Below are positions 20,185-32,901 of a stretch of 64,000 nucleotides of DNA, piece after piece; the first letter of the stretch is position 1; each line of letters opens with the position of its first letter. The notes beneath the pieces were generated by a model that saw nothing but the letters and a program-made list of their open reading frames with translations, was not told where the DNA came from and ran no database searches. The translations under genes were made by a program, and so were the position numbers. Origin of the DNA: Terana coerulea (lineage: Eukaryota > Basidiomycota > Agaricomycetes > Polyporales > Phanerochaetaceae); the NCBI GenBank assembly GCA_024811115.1, contig JAKOGH010000637.1, positions 124,001-188,000 on the forward strand, written 5' to 3'.

Positions 20185-23100
20185 CTAGTCAGAGTCTCTT
20201 TCTTCCTGGACTGCCTTCTTCCGATTTGCTGAGATTGATATGTCAGTCAGAAACCTGATAAACCTCTTACAGTTACTCACATTTCCTCACAGCTTTCTTC
20301 CGTGCAGCCGCTTTCTTGGTCTCAACACGCTTCTCGAAGGCCTGGTCTTCGGCGCCTTGACGCCTGTGCTCTTCAAGTATCTGCAGGCGAAATATATTGA
20401 TTAGTATCGGGAAAACCCCTGCGAAGGGCTACGCACATTCTCGAATTCGTTGAGCTCCGTCTCTGGCTTGTTAGGCGACTTGTTGGACCGTGCCTTCGCC
20501 AAGATCTCCTGGAAGCGGGCGAAGACTTCCTCCTCATGCAGCTTGTCCCGGTAATGCTGGAGTCCTTCAACGAGCTTCTTGACAGATCGCTCGGACTTGA
20601 ACGGGAGTAGCGACAGACAGAAGGCAATGTCACGCCATTGCCGCGGCTCTTCCGAAAGCCGGAAGCGCTGGCAGAGTTTCTCAACAATATTCTCCGCTTG
20701 CTTCTCCTGTATAGTGAATCAGTATTTGCAGTCTCGCTTAATGCAACGTTTGTCTAACCTTCTCGATGAACTTGAAGATATACTTCATCGTGTTCTGGAA
20801 GTCTTCTTCTTCCACTGCATGGGCACCGACGGACAGATGGCTAATAACTATGAGACAAATCAGGGAGAGTCCGCATAGAGCAGGTTGAAGCATACCATCG
20901 GGAAGATTATTGTAAATCGCATTGTCCTTCGTAGCCAGCTCCGAGAAGAACAGCTTCGCCAAATCCGCAATCCGCTGATCACTATCCTCCAAGCACTTCG
21001 CCATCTCGCCCAGCTGGCCCTTGACCTTGATCATGCCGTTCAAAATCAAGTGCGTCAGCACCATGAGCGTGTTCTTCTTGACGACGACGTCCTTGTCCGA
21101 CAGGCCCTTGTACAGCTCGTTGCTGTTCTCGTCGATGATGCTGCTGAACGAGACGGCGACGTCGCCGAGCGCGATGACGATGTTGCTGCGGATGCTGGGG
21201 TCCTTTGACGTCTCCAGGATACGGAAGAGCAGCGCGTGGTGCGAGTCACAGAACTGCGAGCTGACGCAGAGGAACTTGCTGAACGCCAACGTTGCGGCGG
21301 CTCGGAGCGTGCGGTTCTAGTGCCCATTAGTTTAGTCCTGCAAGTGGAAGTTGAGGGCATACCTTGAACTTGTGCGGGCTGCCGCATATGTGCACTAGCA
21401 TAGGTCCAAACGCGGCGAGAAGCGAATCTGGGCTGAACAACAGCTCTTGCTCCCGAATACCGGCAATGCGTTCGCCGATCTCATCTTCAGCATTGCCAGC
21501 TACCTGGTCGAGCTCCTCAACGGTGTCCTTCGTGCTGCGCGTCGGGGCTATTCCGTCCCCGCGCCGCCTTCTCCGCTACCCATGCGAACGACATTAGCAT
21601 TCGTCTCGTACGCCTAGAGAACATGCGTACCTTGTTCGCGCTCGTGCTTCTGTCGCTTCCATTCACGCTCGACGAGCTCCAGGAACACGATATGCTTGAT
21701 GGCCACATGCCCGACGACGAACAGCAGCTGGCTCAGCTCGAACGCATCTCCAACGTCCTTGTCTTCGCCGGCAGTGCTTTCCTGGCTGGTCGACTTGTCC
21801 CCTTGAGATGGACCCGCGCCATCCTCGTCCAAGGCCATGGCATCGGGGTCGGCACCCTCCGCCTCGGTGGAAGCCAGCGGCTCCACTTTCGCTGGCTTGG
21901 GGCCGAACACACGCCGAGTGAGGTTCTTGATAAGCCTGTCGCAGAAAATGTCTGGTCGTTCGGCAAGGGCATAGACTGTGTTGATGGCTTGTTCAGCCAT
22001 CCCGAACCAGTCTTTATGTCTGCACGGCTGCTCCAACGCTTCCTGAAGCTTCTTGAAGAGTGGGCTATCGAGATCGAGTCGAATGTTCTTGTCCAAGAGC
22101 GAGCCTGCGTACTATATTAACAATGCTTGACGCGATCGTGCAGGGCCGATACTCACCTTTCACTTTCTTTGCGCTACCGTTGAGACGTTGGATGGCAACA
22201 CATGTGTACCGTGCAAGAGTCAAGTCCGCCTGGGCCACCACGTCAGCAACTCACATTTGAGAAGATAGGACAAGAAGATCTACTTGGCCGAGCTTGCCAA
22301 GGCCGATCTTGATCAAAACTTCGACCCGGTCTGCAACAACGTTTCGCCTTGCAAGTGCGAGCATGCCTAGGATGATCACGGCTCCGCGGCGCTGAGCCCG
22401 GGGAAGTGGTCTCTCCGAACCTAGCATAACATGAGAATACTCGGCAGCATTGCTTGGGACGATACATACTATACACCTGCCATAGCTTGGCAATAACGTC
22501 GCTGTGAATTTGATCGTCGTCCATCATGATTCGAATCAACTCCTCCAGACTCGTCAGCTCAGCCAATGTGGCGTCATAGGTGAGTCTAGGACGGCCTCAG
22601 CAAAGCGGTAGGATCATATAAGGAGTTGTAGAACATACTCGATCATGTTCTTCGCAATGCGGTTGACTTGTTGCTTGGGCTCCATGTCTGGCAGAGGGTC
22701 GAAATACAAGCTGCGGTAGCATTCCAGAAGACGCGGCCGAATACCCTTCAGTTCTTTGCCGTCCTCAGATGTCGACGCGCTGTCCTTCGACCATATGAGG
22801 TGAATCATTTTCTTGATTCCCACCTACAATACCACAGATTAGCACAAATCATAATATTGTGTATGCGTACGGACCTCTGCCCCGTCGAACTGGTACTCAT
22901 GAGCAACGCGGAAAAACTCCATGGATTCTAGGACCTCCGGCTTGTTCGTAGAGGCCAACAGCTGCTCAATGATCTTCATGCCCCCTTCGACCTGACGAAT
23001 GAAGTTGAGACCTTCTGCGTAGTAACGTTTCCGTAGCTTGAGGTGGAGCATTTCGTTACTTTGGAGGACTTCCATGGCCTGGGCCTCGCTTTGCAATGCC

Positions 23101-25025
23101 TCCATGTTCAGCTGCGATTTACGGGGCTTCTTCTTGCGCTTGGGCGGCGCCGCGTCGCCACCGTTCTCACCATCCTCCATGGGTACGTCTTCGTCTTCGT
23201 TTTGTACACTACCGTCGTCTGCCTCCTCGCCATCTACGTCCATGCCGACATCCGAGCCACCAGTCGGCTGCCGCTTACTGTAATAGTAATTTTCTTAGGA
23301 TCGGCGAGTATAAGAACCAGAGGGTGAAATCATACCGCTTCTTAGACTTTCCGCTCTTGCGAGAACTTTGGCCCTCTTCCTCGGCTCCATCCTCGCCCTC
23401 GCCCTCGTCTTCTTCGTCTTCCTCTCCCTCGGGATCATCTTGGTCATTCTCATCCTGTGTCTTGGCCCCTTCACCCTCGACCACCTCAACAGCCTTCGCA
23501 ATATCCTTCTCCACCTTCTGTACCTCCTTCAACACCTCCTCGTATCGTTTCTCCCATTCTCTTTGGCCCAGCAAACCACCGTGCATGAGCCCGTAGGGGT
23601 GCGTGACAATGAGCTTGACGATGAGCACTACGGCAGACTTGCGCACGCCAGCCGCCTTGTCCTCGAGGCAGTCCACTGCTGCGCGTGTGATAGCCAGTCG
23701 CTGCTTTGGGAACTTGACGGGAAGGTCGCAGAGCTTCGCGAGTGTGGCGAGGACTTTCGTACGGACGTATGAGGACAAGTCTAGCGTGCGCTCGAGCAGC
23801 AAGTCGTAGAGGCCATTGAGCTGCTTCTGGCTCTGCTGTTGGTCCATGTTTAGGTCGGCGGAGACAGCGATCTCACGAATGAGATACCCAATCATCTCGA
23901 CGACTGCCATCCGCATGGGATACGACTAGAGCGAATTGAGTTGCGTCCCATATTGCAAAATAATGCGACCTACTTCCGAGTCTAAATGAGCGAGGAGAAG
24001 ACTGATCTGCTTCAGAACCAAGCGGGGTGACATCTCCGTAAGTCTGACTAGGAATCTTGAAAAGGCTCTCGGGCCCTTGGAGTCCTGGGCACTGAACGTC
24101 TTCCCAGCAATCTCGCGCAATATCTCATCGCTTAGCTGGGTATGGTCGAATTCCTTCGACAGGATCGCCAGGCACTCCGCCATAGGTTCCGAGAGATGCT
24201 CGTAGTATTGGAGACTTTGCATCATGGTGATTTGTGCGGTCAAGATGTGCCCATGGTGCTTCACTGCCCGGCAGATGACCTTGTATGTACCGAGGCGGAT
24301 TTCTTGCGCCTTCATGTAACCTTCGTTCTCAGTAATGCGGTAAGCTGGGTTGACAAGGCAGCTGTGATAATAAAATGAATAAGATGGAAGATGAGAAAGA
24401 ATGTATTAGCCTACTTTATGAAAGTATCTCTTTCAGGAGTGGTCGTCCAAATTCTCTGAGTCCTCAACCGAAGCACTTTGGTTATAAGCCCAAGCGCGCC
24501 TGGTATTTGGTCATGCCATGTCCAGTTCTCCGTTCGCCTGGCGGCAGCTGTCCGAGCACCTGCTGCCTTCCCTCCGCGACCTCTTCTGCCCCGAGTGGGT
24601 GGAGGAGGTGCGCCTTCCTCGCCAGTGGCCTTGACCTTCTCCGCGGCGGAAACAAACCACTGCAGTAGAAACGCGTACATCTCAAGAGCCATCTTGTGTG
24701 ATGCAAAGGTCCCTTGCTCATCGTCGTCCAAGTCGCGAATAGTAGCTTCAACCTGAGCTTGGAATGCAGAGGAGATTGAGTCGAGTAGCTTGCTCATCGT
24801 GGTTCCCTGAAGGTGCTCCGAATGCTTCAGGAGACTTCGGTATGCGTCAAAAACCTGCAAGTCTGTGATTGCGTCTGAGGAGTCGGCGAGGGCCACAACG
24901 GCTGCTTCGAGCATTCCGGAGACCTGGCGGGCCTCCATGGACGAGATGTCATGTTCGTGTGGTATTTCATAGCGTGAGATATCCTGGAGCGACTGGAGCT
25001 CCTCCTGCAGATCAAAGTCAGCCAT
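20185..25025 (-). CDS. Condensin complex subunit 1 (Cnd1/Ycs4/CAP-D2)
   Basis: HEAT-repeat subunit of condensin, which compacts chromosomes in mitosis. The N-terminal part has the FDLQEELQSLQD opening and a long helical Cnd1 N domain. The central part has KAQEIRLGTYKVICR, and RAQRRGAVIILGMLA lies in a HEAT repeat. The conserved C-terminal block includes DPSIRSNIVIALGD and DVVVKKNTLMVLTHLILNGM. Two acidic linkers (coded near 23160-23240 and 23370-23470) and a Lys/Arg-rich tail ending in EERDSD-stop (20185-20187) flank the core. At least ten introns. The start is placed at the ATG at 25023-25025 because MADFDL matches the family opening. An upstream extension of the frame exists but has no ATG that is not soon followed by a stop. 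It shares a ~220 bp bidirectional promoter with RPB10. Confidence 0.9.
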
Positions 25026-25245
25026 CTGAACGTAGTCGTTAAGATATGAAAATGGGTCGTGCTTGAGGGCGTCGGAGACGTCGACGACGACGAGGTCGGG
25101 GTGAAAGGCGGTCGCCGCACGCGAACCACTTTGGCGCGAAACTCCTGACCGAGCCACGTGATCCGCGTTTTGCACGTGGGGATTACCAAATTTGGAGAAC
25201 TTGTGCTTTCCGTTCCTGCCACCACCACTTTACTGGCCGTCTGTC
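25026..25245. promoter_or_regulatory. Bidirectional promoter, condensin subunit 1 / RPB10
   Basis: The two start codons point away from each other, with only 220 bases between them. No TATA box is obvious, in keeping with housekeeping promoters. Inferred from gene positions only. Confidence 0.5.
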
Positions 25246-25627
25246 ATGGTGAGCAGCTCCTTTCACCCAGCGAACAAATGCAGCAACTCGGCTGTGCTGC
25301 ATAGATTATCCCAGTGCGGTGTTTCTCTTGCGGAAAGGTTGTGGGCGACAAATGGGCTGCTTACATCAAGTTGCTGGAGACTATGAATGAGGGGTACGTC
25401 GCACACCACTGTGAACCAGTCTTTAGCTTATGTCTATTCAGGGATGCTCTAACAGAACTGCAACTTAAGAGATACTGCTGCCGTCGCATGGTTTTGACTC
25501 ATGTAGACCTCATCGAAAAGTTGCTACAGTATAACCGTACGCACATCTTGAGCACCCTCCATTCCCAGCACTGTCTAATCTTGTGGTAGCGAACGAGCGG
25601 TCGAAGGACAAGAACGCTTACGCTTAA
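25246..25627 (+). CDS. RPB10: DNA-directed RNA polymerases I, II, III subunit RPABC5 (Rpb10)
   Basis: Small zinc-binding subunit shared by the three nuclear RNA polymerases. Exons 25246-25248, 25305-25393, 25442-25536 and 25590-25627 give a 74-residue protein, the usual size. It has the [12 protein letters not shown] start, the second zinc pair in LKRYCCRRM and the [11 protein letters not shown] helix; the zinc ligands are Cys7, Cys10, Cys43 and Cys44. Only the ATG itself is coded by the first exon; the next codon follows a 56 nt intron. The C-terminal tail (NERSKDK...) is a little longer than in yeast. Sequence and splice sites are clean. Confidence 0.96.
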
Positions 25628-26284
25628 AGCACTTGCACTAAGATTTACACCCAAGCAAAATGCTCCATGCGGAGCTCACAGTCACTATCTCCTGACGGCA
25701 AGTGCGAAGCGCTCCACCGCGCATGCCTGGCTACGTCCGCTACGCACGGTCAATTGACTCTCGCCAAGCTCTTGTCGGGTGCAAATTACCAACTCTCGAA
25801 GCCAACCGACCTGGGGATTACCACTCGGCCACACCACGCTACAGCTTTGCGACCCGTTTCTCTATTCCTTCATATTGTACTTTAGCATCTCGTAATGCAT
25901 GGGTTTACCTTGTTGCCCAGGTCTGAAGATACTTCTCCACTTTTGAACTCTCCAGAGCAAACGGGTCTCAATGCGTGCAGTCTTTTTCCCCGTGCAATGC
26001 CCTCAGCGCCACACGAGCGCTCTACGCTCATGCGTAGTACGACGAAGCTCTCGCGATGCCCACACGCCTATAGGTTGCCATCTCCCAAGAACACGGCGCG
26101 TTTGAATTCAAACACCCATTCCTCCATCTTTGAAACGCTGCTACGCGTTTATCAACATTGTACGTTTCATTGCGGGTTTGCATCTCCAATCTGATCCTGT
26201 GATACACAGCATGCCAGGTCATATAAGTAACAGCAAGCACTCACCGCTGCTGTGAATCCAACATCCACCGAACTTGCTGCTAGC
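25628..26284. other. Intergenic, RPB10 to F-box gene
   Basis: No gene recognised in about 650 bases. Confidence 0.5.
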
Positions 26285-27908
26285 ATGGGTAGCTGGGACG
26301 AACTATGCTTGCTATGCGGCGTATCTCCCTCTGGGGCGCCACACAGCTCCATCCCTCGAGTAAAGCGGAAGAGCTAGCTCGAGCTATTGCGGCGGATATA
26401 CAAGAAGGCGACGAAGAAACCGTCGAGATCGTGAAAGGGGCACTCCGGGCGTCCCTCCCACCGTCGAAGATCGCTCTTGACTATCGTCCCGACTGGTTAC
26501 CAGAAGGGATGGGCAGGCGTGACCACGCAGACGCTACATGCATTGCCATCGGATACTTCAAGGCGGACAGCATTGGCGAACCTATCATTCGCGATGGGAA
26601 AATTGCTGACGGCCGACACGTCGACGTCAGGCGGGTACGCAACAGCAGCGGCGCCACTTTCAGCGAACTTCTACGCACGGTCGATGGTGAAGAGGTCGAG
26701 GACTGGGTGTACTCCGACTGCTCTGTCAAAACCGACGGGAACCCAAACTTCTTCTTTTGCGAAAGATGCTACAAGTACCTCGAGCAGTGGCTGGACCAAC
26801 AATCGCTTCCTTCGCGCTCATGTGACCTTCCCTCGGACGCCGCTCCTATGTCGTTTGCCTCAGAGCTGTATGAAATCATAAATTCAAGAGAGTTAAGGCG
26901 AGGCAAGTGCTCCATACTACTCATCGGTCCTGTACGGCTGAATCTTACGCATCCTTTTTGCAGACCACAAAACGACACTTCTTCCGGAACTCGACTATGG
27001 AGGTATTGAAGCCGCTTTCGATGAAGGCTATCAATGGCAGGACTATATTATTCAGTGCAGGCGCGGCTCCAAAAACATCGCGCTTGCAGTGGCCAATGGT
27101 CTACGAGGAGCGGATCTCATACCCGCCGTCCTTCGTGATTCTCGCGCATGGATGTTTATGCGCCCTGATATGTAAGTGCTCAAGCCTTCACCTCGACGAG
27201 GTCTTGCTAATGGCCTGGCATCTTCTAGATGGCCGACACCGCCGCAGACCGATTGCACTCCTTCCTTTACCTCCTTCCCAATAACCCACGACATTATAAT
27301 ACCGTCAATTGGCACACTACCCAATGAGCTGCTTCTCCTCATCTTCTGTGATATGCCTCTTCCGAGTCTCCTCTCGCTATCCGCGACATGTCGCTACCTG
27401 CGCTCACTGATCACGGAGCCGTCGTTCATGGATCTCATTCTCAAGGAATCCATGACCAAGGGAGAACTACGGTGGATACTGCCCGCGGAGACCGTTAAAG
27501 GCGAAAGTACGCGGGCGTACGATGCTTTGATACGGTGGATCCCGGAGGAGCATCGTCCGGAGTCGTCGCCGACTCTGTCAGGGGAATGCGGAGGGCGATG
27601 CAGCTGAGCAGGAGCTGGTCGCAGAGGACAAGGACGGAGGCGAGGACGAAGAGAGGGAGGCCGAAGAGAACTCGTCGCAAGACGACGTTCCGGCCGCACC
27701 ACCTGTCGCACCATTACTTTCGTCCCAGCATTTCAACCGGCTGGCCTTCGTGCGCGAATGCTGGGAGTCAGACTCGATGATGAGTAGAAGGAGGATCTGG
27801 GGGCAGGTCAAACAGTTCGAGGGATTGTGGCGGGACTATCGTTTGCATGGGTGGAGGGTCGATAGATTCTTTTCTTCAGAAGAACTCTCTGAAGAGCTCA
27901 ATATTTGA
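26285..27908 (+). CDS. F-box protein (frame interrupted)
   Basis: Member of the large agaricomycete F-box family; F-box proteins select substrates for SCF ubiquitin ligases. The start MGSWDELCLLCGV is typical of this family. The F-box (LPNELLLLIFCDMPLPSLLS) is unusually placed in the second half. An acidic stretch follows, and the C-terminus ends with FNRLAFVRECWESD, a tryptophan-rich segment and the stop at 27906-27908. Introns: 26903-26963, a GC-AG intron with a GCAAGT donor, and one ending before the WPTPP exon near 27230. Two breaks appear. Near 26321-26346 the frame changes, which a 26 nt GT-AG gap would repair although that is very short for an intron. At GGGG 27581-27584 one base is extra. 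Damaged gene or sequence errors. Confidence 0.75.
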
Positions 27909-28103
27909 GTGCCAATCTGCTATTAGCTCACCCCACCTCCCTCCTAAGTTATATTGCTTACATACATCTTGAAGAGGGTTGTCAAGCATTCATATTCCAA
28001 GATTCAACCCGCACACAGTGATAAGCATGCATGCATGAGGTTTGATGTCTGCGTTCCAACAAGTCAACGTACAGTACTACATGGTAACGAGAAAGTACCG
28101 TAG

Positions 28104-31052
28104 CTAGCCACAGCCTTCGACCACCGAACCCCCGCCACCCACAATCCCACCCAAACCTTCCCCGAACTAATACACTGGTTCTGAGCCACGTCAGGGCATC
28201 GTACACCAGAGAAAGCCGAACAAGACCGAGACACGGAAGTGAGTGGCGACGCCCAGGATGGAGTCATCGACCGCGAGCGCGAGCAATACGGACACTAGAA
28301 AATGAAACAGATTCCAAACCACAATCCCGAGTATCTTCACAAGAATCTTCATCCACCAGACCGTCTATCACCATCTGCACCCTCGCCCGCTCAAATAAGT
28401 CCGCCACCCGATCCCGAAATGAGCCTTCCACAGACGCTGGCACGGATGCGGATGTCGAGTCGATGTCGGCCTCACGCTCCCTGTCACGAGCATCTCGAGT
28501 ACGCCTGGCTTCAGCGATCTTGACCATGAGCGCCTCAATCTCAGCGTCCTTGCTGGAGAGATCGTCCTTGACCTGGGCCAGCTTCGCCTGGGTGGCCGCA
28601 AGCTTGCCGCGAGTCTTGAGTGGTGCGAGGACTAACTTCTGTATCGCAATGGCGTCCATAAGCTCGTCGGCCTCGTCATCGTTGATCTTCGTGCTCAGCT
28701 GGTACGAATCCAAGCCCGCCTGGTGCGCCTGCGTCTCCTTCGCGTGGTCCCGCCGGACCTCCCGCTGCTTCTTCTCGACCTCGGCCCTCTTCGCCTTCGC
28801 CGTCTCATAGCCAGCGTTGACCATCCCCAGGCGGAACCTTCATCCCCTCGATCTCCGGCTGACGCTCCTTCTGCGCCTCGATCTCCTTGCGCAGCGCGGC
28901 GGCTTCGGCCAGCGCCGCCTTCGTGGCCTCGCGCTCCTCCGCGATGCACGCCCATAGGAACTTCTGCTGCGAGAGCTTCTCTGGTCGCTCCTTGCGGCAC
29001 ACGTCCGTGTGAAAACGGTGTTCGGCAGTCGTGAACTCGAGGCTGCCCTGAGCGCCAGCGAGCTCCTCGCGCGCCGCCGCGACTCGGTCAGTGAGTTCAT
29101 CAACGTGAGCCTCAAGTTCTGACTTCGTCGCCTCATCGTCGGCGCGCTGAACGGATATGGTCATCAGGAGAGCTGCATGGGCGATGGTGTCATCTTCTTC
29201 TGAGTGAGTGACGGCGGCCTTGAGTGTGGAGATGTTGATGAGGAGCTGCTCGTAAGACTGTCGACGGGCTTCGTGCGAGACATGCAGTGTGGTGTATTCG
29301 GCATTGACAGATACCAGCTGGTCATGGACGGCGGTCAGACGGGCGATGAGCGCAGTCGCATCATCATCGTGTGCGGACTGTGCATCATGTGCCGCGGTCT
29401 GAACCGCGTCCAGCTCTGCCTTCGCCTCGAATAGGGCACCTCGAAGCTCTACGATGGTGCCCTTGAGCGCAGCGGACTTGACAGCGAAGCGAGTGTTGGC
29501 GTCGTCCATGTTCGCACGTATAGTCTTCTCCTCGGTGATGGCTGCCGCCTTGACCTCCGCCAGCTTAGCCTCGCTGGTGCGAACCTCGGCCTCTACATCC
29601 TCGAGAGATTGTTGAGCATCATTGAGGCGTCGATACAGGGCATGGGAGCGCTTCTTGAGGTCGCGAAGGGAATCCTGCAGTCGGCCTAGGTATATGGCGT
29701 CGTCGCGGTCCAGCTTGGTCTTCTCCGCCGTCAGCTTCGAGATTTCCTCTTCCACGGTGACCCACTTGTCCCCAACCTTCTTGTACTCCCGCTCCAGAGA
29801 GGTAACCTTGGCTTGAGCAGTGGACAGATTGTTCTACAATACTTCAGTATATGCTTATCATTAGTTGCGGGTCCATGCTCACCTGCTTGGTCTCAAGCTT
29901 GCGTGCATATGACGCTTTGACGGCCATCTGGTGGGCGATCTTCTCCGCAAGATCGAGACCGCTGACACGATACTCCTCCAAACTGATCGGCCTGGCGAGT
30001 CATGTGTTTGACAAGGTAGGCTTCAAGACCGGCATCCCGAACGAGTTGCATGGCGTTGTTGGCAATCTTGTTCCTGAAGGCGGTGATACCGACGACAAAC
30101 TCGAAGGCGCGGACAGTAACAACTTCCAAGATCCAGAGCTATCGTGCAACATGTAAGCCTCAGTAGACACTGAGTTGAAAACATGACGAACCATGACCAG
30201 TCCTCCGACCAACATTACAAGCACCGTGACCATAGTAGGCAGGCCCAGGAAGGTAGGCATGAGCGAGAAAAGCCAGTCATAGGTTGAGGTCGAGATGCAG
30301 AACTTGGCGGAGATGTTGTCGCGAGCCAGACAAAGATAGCCAGGATGAACACGCCAGAAGCCGACGCCAGAGTGAAGGTAGCCTTGAAAGCCTCGACCAA
30401 GGTAGCAAGAACATCCGAGAGAGTAGCGTCGGGAGCACCAGGGTTGTCGATGCCAAAGTTCAGAGTGCGAGGAACGAGGTCGAAGCAGAAGTAGGAGATG
30501 TAGGAGAGAACACCGAGAAAGACAGCGAAAGTATCAAAGCCTCCAGCGGCCGCGAGAGGAACCTGAGGCGGAGGAGGGGCGAAGTACTGAATACGATGCA
30601 TGGCTGTCGTGAGCGAAAAGATGAGGGACTACAGGTTTCACAACCGACCTTATGTAGAGGGTTGGGCTGACATGTCAGCCTCTGTCGACCATGCCAAACA
30701 CCGATCGTGGCAGCCCCTCGATCATGGTCTTCGACCAGCTATTTCGGTACCAACCAACTATGCGGTCTGGATTAGTATAGGTCAAGCTCGTCCGGACCAT
30801 TCACAATTGCGTACCTTGGTCTACATCCAATCTCACAACATCTGCTCAAGTGCTGAAAACCCTCATGCCAGAGAAACCTTGGTCAACAGATGGGCTGGTT
30901 TCACTAATCTGTTCACAGATGATGGTAACATGTATGCACAGTGGCTGGAAAATAAGGGTAAGGGGAACGGGAGATTGCTGGACGGTGGTGGTAGTCGCGC
31001 AAGATGAGTGTAAGAACCATCTGGTTTCAGCGCCGATCCCGACGCCCGACAC
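28104..31052 (+). repeat. Arm A of a long-range ~3 kb inverted duplication
   Basis: Inverted copy of 48610-51590. It includes the whole coiled-coil gene, its promoter and its 3' flank (the GTGGTCGAAG block at the outer edge). Homology is high in the gene and patchier upstream of it. The arms enclose about 17.5 kb of other genes. Confidence 0.85.
28264..30601 (-). pseudogene. Membrane-anchored coiled-coil protein, copy A (frame broken)
   Basis: Unknown function; paralogue of 49091-51345. The ATG (30599-30601) starts MHRIQYFAPPPP. A hydrophobic segment (FAVFLGVLSYIS...), a strong transmembrane stretch (PTFLGLPTMVTVLVML...) and then ~500 residues of Ala/Glu/Lys-rich coiled coil follow. Introns match copy B. 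Relative to copy B, one extra base in AAA 29980-29982 and one in GG 28833-28834 break the frame. The C-terminus differs as well: here the frame runs past the copy-B stop for ~30 residues to 28264-28266. The coiled coil could form rods or dimers at a membrane, but this is inference from composition. Either decaying or mis-sequenced. Confidence 0.7.
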
Positions 31053-31226
31053 TGTGACTACAGACTTATCCGGCCCGGACCCGGATGCCGAATCCCGTCG
31101 TGGCGCGAGCGAAATCTGCACTGCCAAGGCGCCGCCGATAGTCTATGTACCGTTGTCGTGACTTCGGACTCTTACCGGAACCACGCTCTGTAGACTGCTG
31201 TGTGCACTCTTCGTAGAAGGTACAGG
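30602..31226. other. Shared promoter region of copy A and upstream of F-box gene
   Basis: 30602-31052 is alignable with the inverse of 48610-49090, including a TGACATGTCA palindrome close to the start codon in both copies. No gene here. Confidence 0.55.
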
Positions 31227-32588
31227 ATGGCGCGCAAGATGAAGAAGTCGAAAGACCAAACTCTAGAAGCCGAACTTCCTATAAAATCTCCCTCGGTAGC
31301 CATGGCGCGGCGTGCTACAAAAGGCAAGCGCGGGCGGCTTGAAGAGCTGCAGAGTATGCCTCTTGACATTATTTTCGAGGTTAGTTCTAACATATTTCGT
31401 AATACACGACCTCATTCAACCTTGCCATAGATCTTCTCTCATTTACAACCGGTTGACTTGCTATACTTGGCAAGGACCAGCAAGCTACTGCGGTCGTTGC
31501 TGATGCACCAACCAACCGCCATCTTATATTGGAGAGCAGTGTACAAGAACGTCGACGACTTGCCCGAATATCCCGAAGATATTTGCTATCCGGCACTCAC
31601 AGACCTCTTGTTCTGCACAACTTGTCATGTAAGCACAGTTATCGCCGTTTTGACTCGATAAATGTCGCGCTAAGTAAATGTGCATTGCATGTAGAGATGC
31701 CTTAAGCCCAACAGTACCGCCATGATATGGGACTGCTTGACTCGATTCTGTCACAAGTGCAAACTCGATGCCAACGAGGGCAGGTGGCAGTGGAGACTCT
31801 CCTACCCGTGGGACGTGCCCGTGGCAACTCAGTTCTGATCCGTTCGGCTTGAGCCTCAGGTTGCCACCGTTCATCTCACAGCAGTGGTTGGAATATTCTG
31901 TGAGAATCCCGAGGCGTGTAAGTGGCGAATACGAGTTTTCATACACACTTTCTAACGCGCTATAATCCAAGTGCTACCGGGTGCCGACTATTGGATTCGC
32001 AGAGCGGCGACGGTATTGCACTCGGAAGTAGACCGGGTCCAGGCAGCCTTAATCGGTATGACGGTCGAGGAGCGCACGAGATACATTCAAGACCTTGCAT
32101 CGCGCAAGTCACGTTGGAGAAAGGTACTTCAACGACCTCGTCTATCTTCTCATCGAAGTTAACACAGACATGTGCAGGTGATTCCGGCAATGGTTGAATG
32201 GACCCGGAAGAGAAAACAATCGCGAGCCAAAGAACTTAGTAACATAAAGAGTGAAAGAGCCACGAGGTAAATGCCTCTGAGTAATCAGAGCAATAATGTG
32301 AGTTGCTGAATACGGTCTGCCCAGTATCATCAAGAAGATGCGAGAATTAGGATACACCCCCGAGAGCGGAATGAAGATGAACAGGCAGGACATCAAACAG
32401 TTCTTCAAGCTTTCCGCAGTTTGCCAGGCCAAGCCGCTTACGGACCGATGTGAGAACAAGCCACTAAGTTGACTGGGAGTTATTCCGATGCTGACGACTC
32501 AATAGCTTGGAAGAGCATTGCCCCAACTATTATAGAATTCTTTGAGGGCGCAAAAGCAAGGAGCCTTGCGAAGGACCCGGAGGGGTGA
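31227..32588 (+). CDS. F-box protein
   Basis: Second F-box family gene. A basic N-terminus (MARKMKKSK...) leads to the F-box LQSMPLDIIFE / IFSHLQPVDLLYLARTSK, split by the intron 31380-31430. Exon 31431-31628 continues the domain, and a third exon from 31695 codes RCLKPNST...WDCLTRFCHKCK, a Cys-containing block usual in these proteins. The 3' half joins well: exon ending SRWRK at 32123, exon from 32178, an intron starting near 32274, then KPLTDR|WKSIAP and the stop at 32586-32588. Between about 31790 and 31970 an in-frame stop must be avoided by a short intron (a 39 nt GT-AG option fits), so that part of the model is uncertain. Target protein unknown. Confidence 0.72.
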
Positions 32589-32901
32589 CATATAGTATAC
32601 CAGCGATGTGAAGCATTGGACCCGTATATCATCAGCTATGTTACGGCGTATGCTCTGCAGAAGGGCGAGTGTGCACACCCAAAATTTCCCTTGCCTTATC
32701 GTGGCACACCTATCTATACCTCTGTCTGGCATTGACGCCATTGCTTTAGCCGACGCTCCATCTTCTAATATCAGCAACAAATGATAGAACACATCTCCTG
32801 CTCGCAGGACCTAGGCATGGTGCCTTTGGGACTCGGGTTCCGCAACACGGAGCATGTATGAGATCAAGTTCATAAATCATCCTTGTATTGTTGGACAGCC
32901 A
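32589..32901. other. Intergenic, nothing recognised
   Basis: About 310 bases between the 3' ends of the F-box gene and the secreted-protein gene; no coding feature seen. Confidence 0.45.
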
